DNA from: Saccoglossus kowalevskii | Taxonomy: Eukaryota > Hemichordata > Enteropneusta > Harrimaniidae | NCBI RefSeq assembly: GCF_000003605.2 | Contig: NW_003124893.1 | Coordinates: 883,566-926,061, forward strand | Direction of reading: 5' to 3' | Length of the DNA: 42,496 nucleotides | Shown here: in pieces, positions 1 to 9,292 of the stretch | Layout: each line of letters starts with the position of its first letter | Position numbering within the stretch: the first letter of the stretch is position 1 | Translations under genes and position numbers: made by a program | The notes under the pieces: model-generated | What the model was told of the DNA's origin: nothing | The model's database searches: none | Seen by the model: the letters and a program-made list of their open reading frames with translations, nothing else

Positions 1-477
1 ACAAATAATGCAGACAGCGCACCGGAAGAAAGCTCCGCCCATAAAAGTGGCAGTACATTAGTTTTGAATTTCTCCTCCAATAAACGATCGAGGCTCTCAA
101 CTTAGTTTTGTACTTCAATTTGCGTCACATGTTATTTCAGTGACAGGGCGCACACAGTGCACAGCACTGTAAAGAACGTTATTTTGCAGAACCAGCTGAC
201 CGACTGATCATGACAGAATTATTGATCAAAGTGTATTCATTATTCCTGCTATGGAAATATCCGTATCACGTCGATGTATATAACTGAAAACTGCCTGCAA
301 CAAATGTCCTATAAAAACTTCATCCAGTATATCAATAATGAAATTGAATACATAAGTAGTTCTCGACGATGAGAACCAAAAGGTTGATGTGCCACCAAAT
401 AATCGCTTTAAAAAGTTTATCACTGACAACACACAATCACACGTCAGGGGAGGGTTGCCGCCGTACACAAGTAGTTT

Positions 478-721
478 TTATCGAATTTCCCGTCCGTAAA
501 TGCGCAGTCTCAATGTTTTATAATATTCGACATAGTCTATAACGTTGTCAGTTTCCTGGCAGCATACTCTCGGTGGTAACAAACCGTTTGACGATATTAT
601 AAGCTGTCTGCTTTGAAACACCATTTTGATCTCTAATCTCTGCAAATGACAGTCCACAAAAATACAAATCGACAACTCTTGTTCTCACTTCAACTGGTTT
701 TTTGACTCCTTGCTTCTCCAT
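478..721 (-). pseudogene. Paired/Tc1-like transposase N-terminal relic (broken by a frameshift)
   Basis: Starting from the ATG at 719-721, the minus strand encodes about 57 residues (MEKQGVKKPVEVRTRVVDL...) that form a paired-type helix-turn-helix. The signature is GLSFAEI followed by GVSKQTAYNIVKRF, as in the first DNA-binding subdomain of Tc1/paired-like transposases. The frame stops at 548-550. The next frame immediately continues (481-549) with DNVIDYVEYYKTLRLRIYG, which resembles the segment opening the second HTH subdomain in such transposases, and then meets a stop at 478. The catalytic DDE domain is not seen. The copy lies in sense orientation inside what should be NPRL3 intron 2. Seen: two adjoining frames with complementary parts of one domain. 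Inferred: a dead transposon fragment rather than a host PAX exon, because splice sites are lacking and the frame is broken. Confidence 0.68.
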
Positions 722-1062
722 CGTTGTGCTTAAACAACTTGGACAAATGCCGATTTGTAGTCGCAAACTACACGATGACCGACCAAAAGTGAATGAAAGA
801 CAGGCGCGCCTCAAAGTCTAGGTGTACCTGACTTTGTAGCAAAAATATGTGTATATTTCTAGTTACAACTTCTGTAAATTTGAAAACAAAGTGTGTAACC
901 TACTGTAGTAAGTTATCAACATCTAGCACTACTTCAGCATCAAATCAGTGCCTGGAATTTTGTAATTTGTTGGAAACAGTCACCAAAGAAAGTTTAAGCC
1001 CCGAGTGTTAAAATTATATTAAATATTGATAAAAACTTTTTTAATTTTTAATACTTTTATTT

Positions 1063-1378
1063 CAGGGTCCATAGCACAAAGAGCCAAATGATTTCCAAGA
1101 CTTTTCCAGACCTTTTCCCAAACCTTCTTGCATTTTTCCAATACATTTTGACCCTTAATTCAGGCCAACATGTTACATCATCACCAAACGTTCTGAGGAT
1201 ATGGTAGTTCTGAAGAAAATGGGCCTTTTTAAAATAAATTAATAATAACTATGAAGAAATTTAAAGACTTTTCAAAGATTTGTTTATTTTTCCTGTAATT
1301 TAAAGACAACTCAAAGACTTTCCAGACCTCAAAAAATCCAAACACTGTCAAAGAATTTTCCAAACACTATGGACCCTG
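1063..1378. mobile_element. 316-bp non-autonomous element with 12-bp CAGGGTCCATAG terminal inverted repeats
   Basis: CAGGGTCCATAG at 1063-1074 is exactly inverted as CTATGGACCCTG at 1367-1378. Both subterminal regions are rich in variants of a GACTTTTCCAGACC word in both orientations. CAGGG ends recall hAT-superfamily MITEs, but the 8-bp flanks (TTTTATTT on the left, TATGTCAA on the right) do not match, so no target-site duplication supports that class. It has no coding capacity. It lies in NPRL3 intron 2. Confidence 0.55.
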
Positions 1379-1631
1379 TATGTCAATGAATATATCAGAC
1401 TTTTCAATACTTTTTTTTTCAATTTCCATTACTTAAATATAATATTAAAAGTAATATTTTTCATAACAGTGTTATGAAAAAATGACATCCAAAGTGGTTC
1501 CAAATCAGGCATGCCATATCGCAAACATCCCTGTGTTTCCCATTAGTTTACCTTAGCGTAAAGAGACACAAATAAATAAATGTGAACATGCTAAAAATGT
1601 GAACTTCAATAAATGAGCAAAGAGCACTTAC

Positions 1632-1725
1632 CCCGCAAGCTGCCCCTGACTTATAGTACTACAAGCTCTGCCATCTTTGGATTCCTCATCTTCTTCTATA
1701 AGAGCATATGGATTATGCGGCAAAT
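1632..1725 (-). CDS. NPRL3: NPRL3 coding exon 2
   Basis: The 94-bp exon is bounded by an acceptor (TATATGTCTGTACAG, minus strand) and a good donor (GG|GTAAGT, intron bases 1626-1631). With the single base left over from exon 1 it reads in frame without a stop: NLPHNPYALIEEDEESKDG, then a segment ending STISQGQLAG. In animal NPRL3 the conserved N-terminal strand is followed by a variable acidic linker containing a PYA-type motif before the next conserved block. Position, PYA, and the acidic run fit that linker. Two bases are left for exon 3, which would lie beyond the left edge. The linker is weakly conserved, so the assignment rests mainly on splice sites, phase and adjacency to exon 1. Confidence 0.8.
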
Positions 1726-2550
1726 CTGTACAGACATATACACTGATAAATAGTCAATTTATGAATGGTTGAGCAAACTATAGTAGCACCACCTAGTGTT
1801 AAAACTAAATCAAGCAGTACCGGTAGTTCCACAGAAAGCCAATGTAAGCAAGACTAGTGATGGTACATTGTAGTGGGAGGATTTCTAGACATTTTGGCCC
1901 TGGTAAAAAAAAAAAGACATTACGTCCTGGTTTGGACATATACATGTATTTGTTGTGCGTTCAATATATTAACACCAGATATGAACACATATCAAATATA
2001 ATTTATACCAGGCAGGGTCGCAACGACCAACCTGTTTTGGGGCTGTAATAGCGAAACCAGAGCCGTAACATATTTTATTTACCAGGATCATGAACGACCA
2101 GGGCCTAATAGACCTGACACCAGTGGGAATTCTGGAGATTTGTACTTTAATAGTATACTCGCTCTATGTACAAGTCTGTGAATTTGGGGGTTCTCGTTTC
2201 CATTGGGACCGCACCAGCAGTAACATGCCAGTAATAACATATTGGTTGTTATCAAACTATAATTATAAAAGCCGTATGTAGCTCGGGAGAAAGGGAGAGG
2301 GGTTACTGGACTAAAAAGTGGATATTACTTCAAATAAGCTCTACAAATCCCCCCAAAGGAGGAATAATAATTGAATGTGAACAAAATTAGAAGGTATTTT
2401 TGTTTTCAGGACCAGAACTACATATCTAGATGCTTAATGTGCGCCGTAGTAAAGTCTACTGTACCAACGCTCGTGGTGGGTAAGTAAACTGTTGTTGACA
2501 ACTTCCGATAACACAGGTGGCACTGACAGGCACTGAGACCGTTAACTTAC
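1726..2550 (-). other. NPRL3 intron 1
   Basis: The 825-bp intron lies between the GTAAGT donor (2545-2550) and the acceptor at 1726-1727. It contains a CTCF-like 14-mer at 1786-1799 and short open stretches on the plus strand that lack any recognisable protein. No other structure was seen. Confidence 0.75.
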
Positions 2551-2665
2551 TTAACTGTGTTACTTCTTTGTTTTCATCAAACTCATACGGATATCTGAAC
2601 AGCAGTCGCTCTCCTCTCGAACCCGATGATACCAAAATTACTGCAATAGGGCTACATTTGGACAT
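2551..2665 (-). CDS. NPRL3: NPRL3 coding exon 1 (GATOR1 complex subunit, N-terminus)
   Basis: NPRL3 with NPRL2 and DEPDC5 forms GATOR1, the GTPase-activating complex for RagA/B that shuts off mTORC1 at the lysosome when amino acids are scarce. The ATG at 2663-2665 opens [20 protein letters not shown], followed by LLFRYPYEF. This matches the highly conserved first strand of animal NPRL3 ([19 protein letters not shown]). The exon ends after ACACAGTTAA at a consensus donor GTAAGT (2545-2550), leaving phase 1. Exon 2 at 1632-1725 continues in frame. Only about 70 of the family's usual 550-600 residues are in the window; the gene is cut by the left edge. The promoter is at about 2699-2820. Seen: the motif, start and donor. 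Known: the family function. The identification is firm. Confidence 0.92.
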
Positions 2666-2698
2666 GTTTAAAAAAAGCTTACGCTCAAACGATCGTCC

Positions 2699-2721
2699 TC
2701 ACATGGGCGCCGCCATATTGG
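2699..2721 (-). promoter_or_regulatory. YY1/TISU-like element with a five-codon uORF upstream of NPRL3
   Basis: The minus strand reads CCAATATGGCGGCGCCC, a match to the YY1 motif AANATGGCGGC and close to the TISU initiator found in short 5' UTRs of housekeeping genes. The embedded ATG (2714-2716) starts a tiny frame, M-A-A-P-M-stop, ending at 2699. It lies about 50 bp upstream of the NPRL3 start codon. If transcription starts 5' of it, the uORF would be translated before NPRL3. Confidence 0.5.
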
Positions 2722-2811
2722 AACCAGGAGAGCCAATCACAAGGTCGTAGTAGTATGACCCACAGTGCTTTGCTAGAAAGTTCACCAAAGTTCAGACGTA
2801 GCGCCAACAGT

Positions 2812-2817
2812 CACGTG
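2812..2817. promoter_or_regulatory. CACGTG E-box about 150 bp upstream of NPRL3 start
   Basis: TCACGTGC contains the core of CLEAR/E-box sites bound by TFEB/MITF/USF-type bHLH factors. Given the lysosomal role of GATOR1 this is a plausible site, but a six-base palindrome also occurs by chance and is found elsewhere in the window. Confidence 0.3.
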
Positions 2818-3690
2818 CAATTCCTCCGGTCAAGTTGCCCCATTTTTATTGGAGAGTCTCTATAAACTCACGGCATACATTTTGAAGAGAAGGAATCCAA
2901 AACTGTACACCGTTATGGCTTTAAATTGCCCTGTAATGTACTCTCCAACATACAACATGCTGCAGAGAACAATGTACTAGCTATATGATGACCGGCATTA
3001 TACTTTTTCACATAAAACAGAAGAGACAGCAGTTACATTGAGTGTCGGAAAGTTTCGCCTCAACAAATTTAACAAAATGGTCGTTCCTCGGCATTCGCCC
3101 TAAATGTATCTCAAAATATTGTTAAAATTATGCAATTAGTTTTGCAACGATATTCACCATGAACAAATATTATTTTATAAATAACTTCACCAAAATCATC
3201 GCCGTATTTTCCATTGTTATCCATCCTACTTTTCCTTTTTAGAAGCAATTTTCGTTCAATAGAGTTTGTAACCATACAATTTCATCTGAGATGTGCAAAC
3301 ATGCTATGTTATAAACACGAGCGGAATCTAACGACCCAGTTTATAACGTCTCCAGCCGCTGCATGCCAGTAGTATTGCGCCGTTTACGTTGTTCAATAAC
3401 ACGAATCAGACAGGCATCGATCATTCACTCGGTATCCTTTGATTGCTCCGTTGCCTAGCGTGATTTCTTGCTACCGCTATTCAGAGTCGCCATAATAAAC
3501 ATCAGATGAGTAGTCACTGGGTGATTGACTAACAACAGGGAAATCGATCACCGTTCCATGGACTAACATACATGGAGACGACCATATTCTGGGTTTTGAA
3601 AACCTACTGTTTATAACCATTTTCTTTGAGATTTTGACTATTATCTGGTCAGTGTAAATGATCACCGACGAAAACCCATATTTGTAAATT

Positions 3691-3800
3691 TCACCGATGG
3701 ATTATTTTCAAATGACGTTATTGCGCGCATTGATTGGCTGGTTGGATTCGACTTCCATTGAAATGTGTAAATATTGATAAAAAATCAAAGGAGTGGGTTT
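3691..3800 (+). repeat. Dispersed repeat, copy 1
   Basis: This stretch aligns by eye with 8995-9120. Shared words include CCGATGG, an ACGTTAT/ACGTCAA segment leading to TGCGC, GGCTGGTTGGATTC versus TGCTGGTTGGATTC, then AT-rich sequence with GTAAATATTGATA versus ATAAATATTATATA and a G-rich TGG-TTTGT end. Boundaries are approximate. The class (SINE or MITE) is unknown. Confidence 0.55.
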
Positions 3801-3910
3801 GTAGTCGCGATCTTAAACAGCTCACTGCATACTTCATGGAAGTCCGGGATAGAAGTAGCATTTCTCAGTAGAGAGATTGAAATGGGACGGGTGGAGTACA
3901 CACTTTTTTG

Positions 3911-3936
3911 CACGTGAGGGTGGGGCTTATATAACC
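3911..3936 (+). promoter_or_regulatory. Possible TATA-box core promoter
   Basis: CACGTG at 3911-3916 is followed by a G-rich run and CTTATATAACC at 3926-3936. The downstream sequence has only a 20-codon frame, so a non-coding or multi-exon transcript would have to be invoked. The call is made on motif layout only. Confidence 0.25.
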
Positions 3937-5738
3937 GAGGCGCAATGAAATGTTAGAGTTTAGTGATACCAAACTTCAATTTAAATATATGATTTGGCTT
4001 TTTCGTGTTCGTTTGACGAGTTTCGGAACATTCGTGTATTTCGAGTTATGATCATGATGAAATGTAACGCACTGTCAAGTTCACCTTGTAGCTACTTGTT
4101 CTAATACCAAAACGTACACAACATTATATGCGATAAGTGTTATCAGCGTTGCGATTATCCTGCGCCGTATACCTGTCGATATCGTTTCTAAAGTTCACGC
4201 TTATTGCCCCTGGCAACGTTGGAGGCGGATGGGATGGGCTTTATGACTTTTTTTATTCGCGCGAAAAACAACACCAGTCAACATCACCGAAACGTGCATG
4301 TCAATGAGCGGTGGTGAATGATTATAAGTATGACTGAGTAGACGCGACCTCTTTGAAAAAAAAAAATCAAACAAAGTCTGTCGTAATGTGAACTTCATAT
4401 TTGAAGTTGGAGTTTGGAGGTTAAACTACTTTACTCGATTGATTAGCTGGAAAGGTGTAGTATATATAGTATACATTAATTATATTAAAAGTACACGATA
4501 CCGCCAGCTACGCAGATTATAAGACGATGGGCTGTGATCGCAAAACTGTTGTAATGGTGTATTACTTTCTCATCAATGCATGACTGCTTGCTGTATGTTG
4601 AATCAGAGTGTCTATTATATTATGAAATTATATATTATAATACGGTATATTAAACTAGATGTTCTACTAGCACAGATCCAGACATCAGCGTGGCGCCAAT
4701 AGTGGTTCCATTGATATAATGAAAGAAATTGAACTAAGCCAATAATCACTGAATAATATAATGAAGACAGTTTCAACAACAACAAAACTGACAATATAAT
4801 TCTGTAATGTATCGTTCATCGTCGGCGACATCGCGAAATATAGATTGTTTGTGTATTAAAGTTAGAGACTTGTCGATAGACGGTCGTGGGCGTACACTGG
4901 TTTCTCGTTATCGGAGCGCAGATACCAGTATTTGGGATGTTTCGGCTACATGAGATTGTACCAAATACTCTGTAATGACTCTGGCACTAAGAATGTCAAG
5001 GTTAAGTATAAACCGATGTCTTAAATGAATTAAAATATATCCCACATTATGTGAAAAACCGTTGTTTTGATTTGATTTGATTTCGGGATCGGCAGCTTAT
5101 CGTAACACATACACCCAAAATGTGTTTTGTATTTCTACCTTCTGTTGCCGGGCACAATCGGCATCCACTTCACTCATGTGCATATCAAAGCTATTGTGTT
5201 ATCGGGGTTGTTTATTCCCAGTGAGAAATCGACGATTCATTAGGTGTGCAGACAGGTTACAGACTGCGGAGAGGTTAAAAGGTCAGGCTGTATATATATT
5301 ATTGATGAAGTACGAGTAAATAATTTCAGCATTTATTACAGAAATTATAAAATTGATATAATGCTCGAAAATCGTTAAAAAGCATAGTTCAAGCCAAAAA
5401 ATTCGTTAATTCTAACAGAAAAATGTCCCAATAAGGAACCATAGTATAAAAAGTGGCACACATTTTTCACAAATTGTCCAAAAAAGGGTATCCTTTTTCA
5501 CATTTTGGCTGTCTTGAAAGGACCTGGAAATGCTAGGAAGTACTAGTAGTATCTTTCCATTGTTGTCCATTATTCAGTTGGGGCGTAAGTGCAGACACAA
5601 TTATGCAATATGTTTTATCTAGCGCGTCATATTGCGTCATACGCATTTCATGATTTGTGTAATTTGTTTCAGTTTGGGTGTACCTACATATGCGAGCAAT
5701 CTTTGTTCTCCTCATATTTTACTATTCTACGGTGGCTT

Positions 5739-6264
5739 GTTAGGGCCATGCACTGTTTTTCGAATTTCTCACATTTTCACCTGTATTTTTCGGGTTCATT
5801 TCGAATTTCCGACAATTTCACTTTAATTTACACCTCGGTGGAAATATTCAAATCGCGATGGAAATATTATCACCGCGGAGAAAATTATTCTCACCGCGGT
5901 TTAAATGCTGTAAAACATGTTGAAAAAGCGGCATGCAATTTTAGCGAATTGTGGTAAAATGACGTAATAGCGAAATGTTGATTTAGCAAATCTCACTTGT
6001 CATTGTTGATTTCTTTGTTTGGCGGCCATTTTGAATTTATAATAAAGTCATTAGCGACATCTTGAATTAGCGAATCAATTCTCTGGCTAAACTCGCAAAA
6101 AAGACATGCTCGCGAAAAAGATATGTTTTACAGTATTTCCATCTCGGATAAAAATATTCTCACCGCGGTTCAAATTTTCCACCGAGGTGTAAATTAAAGT
6201 GAAATTGTCGGAAATTCGAAATGAACCCGAAAAATACAGCTAAAAAACAGTGAATGGCCCTAAC
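5739..6264. mobile_element. MITE with long terminal inverted repeats (about 526 bp)
   Basis: GTTAGGGCCATGCACTG at 5739 is mirrored by CAGTGAATGGCCCTAAC ending at 6264. The two arms are identical over roughly 64 bp (from CTGTATTTTTCGGG through CCTCGGTGGAAA on the left arm, inverted on the right). The left arm has about 17 extra bases near its outer end. TA dinucleotides flank the GGGCC termini, which fits a TA target duplication of Tc1/mariner type, although TTAGGG/CCCTAA could equally be element sequence. There is no coding capacity. The near-perfect arms suggest a fairly young hairpin. A second element sits inside it. Confidence 0.82.
5908..6133. mobile_element. Second MITE nested inside the 5739-6264 element
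   Basis: CTGTAAAACATGT at 5908 is inverted as ATATGTTTTACAG ending at 6133, and subterminal words (AAAAGCGGCATG versus CATGCTCGCGAAAA) also mirror each other. It lies where the two arms of the outer element would otherwise meet a short loop, so it probably inserted later. The sequence around it (ATTCTCACCGCGG) occurs on both sides in direct orientation. Confidence 0.6.
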
Positions 6265-6509
6265 CGTACTACTCAGTAGTATTTTCGATATAAGTATCTT
6301 TTCTAACATTCCTCATACACCATATTTTGTTTCTCGATAATCCTAACCTGTACAATGAACATAAATAATCTTTCAAACTTAATACCATTATCGTACATTT
6401 CCTCGAAAAAATAAACACAATATGTTGTATCGTAACTCTTTATTGCGGATGGCATTGTCGTACCCATCAATATGAACAATATATATTGACAAATATTACG
6501 CATATTTGT

Positions 6510-6515
6510 TTTATT
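6510..6515 (-). terminator. Candidate poly(A) signal for the ankyrin gene
   Basis: AATAAA on the minus strand, about 440 bp beyond the ankyrin stop codon. It would give a 3' UTR of roughly 450-470 bp ending before the MITE. Another AATAAA lies slightly further downstream, at about 6437-6442. Confidence 0.35.
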
Positions 6516-6955
6516 CGGAAAACCTCCATTTTGAAAAACCTGTTACCTGTCAATTAGAAACACACACAAATTAAGTTCTTCTTCTTTCAAAAAAATTGTA
6601 TGATGAAGTAAAACAAATAAGTAAAAACAAATTGATTGACATATCTGCATTTTGAAGAAAAAAAATCCGGCATTGGAATAATTTCTGCTTGACATTGACT
6701 GCCTGGAATTGAATCGATGGTTGGATGTTTGAAAGGACTAGTTCAACTCGTGCCATTTGTGATATATTTGTACTCACAACCACATGAATGTAGCAGTGCA
6801 CAACAAGAAAATTTGAGTCAAGCAAGATTTCCCCCTCGATGACGCCAAAACTGTGCAAAATATTTGAAGCAAGGAACAGAGATAACCATTTCAATGTCGT
6901 CACAGACTATGTATACACATATTGCATTTCATAAAGTGTTTAACCATGATTTTCA

Positions 6956-7245
6956 TCATTCATCATCTTCGTCTTTGTCTGTAGACAATAGCAACATCGC
7001 ATCCGATTCATTCTCCTCCTCAACGAGTTGCCTAGAAACAAGAGGAATCTTTCCATCTCCAAGTGATGGAAAAGTTACCGACTTTTTTGCTCCATCTTTT
7101 TTCCCATTCGTAGCACCATTGTTGTTTGGGGAGTTGCCATGACGTTGTTTCGTCAGAGGAAGCTTTGGTTCCGATTTCTGAATATCTATGTTCTTAGCGG
7201 CAATCTTCTTCCTCAAGTCGGCCCAGCGTCCACGACCTTTTCGAA
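6956..7245 (-). CDS. Ankyrin-repeat protein gene, last coding exon
   Basis: The acceptor TCCTATCTTGCAG (minus strand) precedes TTCGAAAAGG. Joined to the single G left by the upstream exon (9293-10532), the frame reads V-RKGRGRWADLRKKIAAKN and runs 96 residues to TGA at 6956-6958. The segment is strongly basic at first (KGRGR, LRKKIAAKN). It then has a KKSVTFPSLGDGKIPLVSRQ stretch and ends in an acidic tail (VEEENESDAM, DKDEDDE). No known domain was recognised here. The intron is 2,047 bp. The exact phase match at both splice sites supports the join; there is no homology evidence for this exon on its own. Confidence 0.75.
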
Positions 7246-9292
7246 CTGCAAGATAGGATGAAACCGTGAATATGATAAATACAAAAACAATAAACAGTAT
7301 TTCAAATCAGTGAATTAATAATAAATATAGAGTTATTTTAATATTCCCAAGTTATCATAATTTTAAATTCCAATGTGATTCATTAAGTTACAATCATAAT
7401 GAAATATTGCCCCCCGGGAGTCGCATATATCATCGTGGCAGTTCAATGCACGTCTTTCTCTTTGTGTTTATTTTTCAGTTCAGTTCTAAGAAAATTGTTA
7501 TTTCCGTCTAACTTTAATTCAGAGATCTCTTTGTTTTTTACTCGTGTCTGCAGGTTTCAATTACGAATAACACATTTGGATTGTATTGAAGTTCTGCGCC
7601 ATTATTTGTATATCAGCTTTAATGAATTTGAAGGTATGATGAATTCTCTTGGGTGCGATGCCCAACTATTGAAGTTAAGTCAAGGCATATATGCAAGGCA
7701 GCATTTGATACGTCGAAAAATAAGCTAGCTGCTCTCTGATTGGCCTGACTGTTAGGTGTTAGGGTTGAGTAGCCAATCGGGCATAATATTGTAAGAAGCT
7801 TTGAATCGACCCAACTACTGGCCACCCACTGGCACACTGGTCTACCTAGCCATTGAGGTTCGATAATTTTCACGAATAAACATGTATATTTACCATTTTT
7901 AAAATACATACGTAGTTTATTAACACTGAGAAATGAGTTATGTACATCACTCCACACCCTGTCATTATGCAAGACACACGCACGAACATTTAAGATGTGC
8001 GCTCAAATGAAATTAACATAAAGACACGTGATTCCATGAATACTGATCATTTGTACTCAATAATATTTTTTATGCATAAATAGAAAATGTTGGCATCAAA
8101 TCGGTGATATACTTTTCGCTGGGACGAGTGGTTCTCATGACTTTGGTATGGCACTCAATCAAAGGAATTGTAAAAATAATTCACTAGATTTATAACCACT
8201 ATCACGTTCTATCTCAAGCACACTTCATCAAATCAACAAATCGCGCTATACTCAGTGATTAATCTGACATTGCGAGAAATGGTTTATCATGTTGACCTTC
8301 TCGTGATCTGATTGGATAAAGTTCAAGTGCTTGTTTTTTTCGGAGTGCCAGTGCAGAGAAATGAACACCCACGGATACCACCAACAATGGGAGAACTCAT
8401 TGTTCATTATTCAGGTTGTTGCCTCATTCGCCTTGCATACCTTAATTGCCCCGTAAACATGAAACCATCGTTAAACTTGGTGTGTATACGTGCCGTCATC
8501 AAACCCATGAGGGGACTGACCGCTGCATTTTAAGAGCCATGCCAAATCGACTCCCATTAGCCATACAGTCGTATCCCAGATACATGGACGCATTGGTATT
8601 TTAATACGCCCGCGAATCATGATTGAGAGGATGTCCTAATAAGTACAGATTGCACAGTCACGACTAATAGGTCAATGCGCAACAGTCGCCGCGCAGCGCG
8701 TTCGACTATCGTACAGACAATATCGTATATTTTATACGTGTTGTTAACGTCGCAAGGAACCCATGTAAAAAACGACGCGGTGAGACGAATAGTTGTTGTG
8801 TAATAGTATAACCGGAAATGATTAATGGGAGTGCTTACAGTTAGAGAGTTACAGGCCATTACCCGAGGGGTTGTTTCATTGTACCGGTGACTTCATATGT
8901 TAATGCCCGAAAGGCCGCTACTCAAATGTTAACTCTGTGATTTTTATAAATATTTATAAATTTAAAAATTCAAATTGAAACGTTAGGTTTCTATTCGCCG
9001 ATGGGACAACACTAGAACGTTATCTAATAACGTCAATGCGCACTGCGCTCGTTGGTTTGCTGGTTGGATTCAACTGCCAATGAGATTTATAAATATTATA
9101 TAAATTAAGGAAATGGTTTTGTTGTATTGATAGTACAATTTGTATAGATTGAATCGAATCTAGATGTATTATTTTTTGTAGTTCAACATGTCTGTTCACC
9201 AGTGCGACCCCCCCCCGTCTTTGCTTGGTTCAGTACAAAGTTGCTGTATTTTTGGTGCTCCCAACTCTAAATGACAACGAAATATAACCCAC
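7246..9292 (-). other. Intron of the ankyrin-repeat gene
   Basis: The donor is ACAG|GTGGGT (intron starts at 9292) and the acceptor lies at 7246-7248. The intron contains the second copy of the dispersed repeat (about 8995-9120), a C-run near 9210, and a short inverted repeat around 7729-7782 (TGATTGGC / GCCAATCG). Open stretches on both strands here show no recognisable protein. Confidence 0.65.
8995..9120 (+). repeat. Dispersed repeat, copy 2
   Basis: Partner of 3691-3800 in the same orientation, sharing GCCGATGG, ACGTCAATGCGC, GCTGGTTGGATTCAACT, ATAAATATT and GGAAATGGTTTTGT. The copy is diverged, with an extra segment near ACACTAGAACG. It lies inside the ankyrin gene intron. Confidence 0.55.

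Larger units (their letters stand above)
1..1631 (-). other. NPRL3 intron 2 (runs off the window), transposon-filled
   Basis: No exon of NPRL3 or of any other gene could be recognised between the window start and the donor at 1626-1631. NPRL3 exon 3 is presumably to the left of the window. The stretch holds the transposase relic at 478-721 and the CAGGG-ended element at 1063-1378; the remainder is AT-rich with nothing supportable. Confidence 0.55.
2722..5738. other. Intergenic stretch between NPRL3 and the ankyrin gene
   Basis: No gene could be supported. It contains one copy of a dispersed repeat (about 3691-3800), a TATA-box-like core promoter with an upstream CACGTG (3911-3936), and AT-rich sequence with short chance reading frames. 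Confidence 0.5.

Noticed and set aside
5589-5957. 122-residue plus-strand frame
   Set aside because: Much of it lies within the MITE at 5739-6264 and reads its terminal repeat; no domain is seen.
6571-6903. 110-residue minus-strand frame
   Set aside because: Falls in the predicted 3' UTR of the ankyrin gene and starts at GTG.
7399-7728. 109-residue ATG-initiated frame inside the ankyrin intron
   Set aside because: Opposite strand to the host gene, AT-rich composition, no domain and no promoter; likely chance.
7619-7972. 117-residue minus-strand frame
   Set aside because: Starts at TTG, lies inside the ankyrin intron, and shows no recognisable family.
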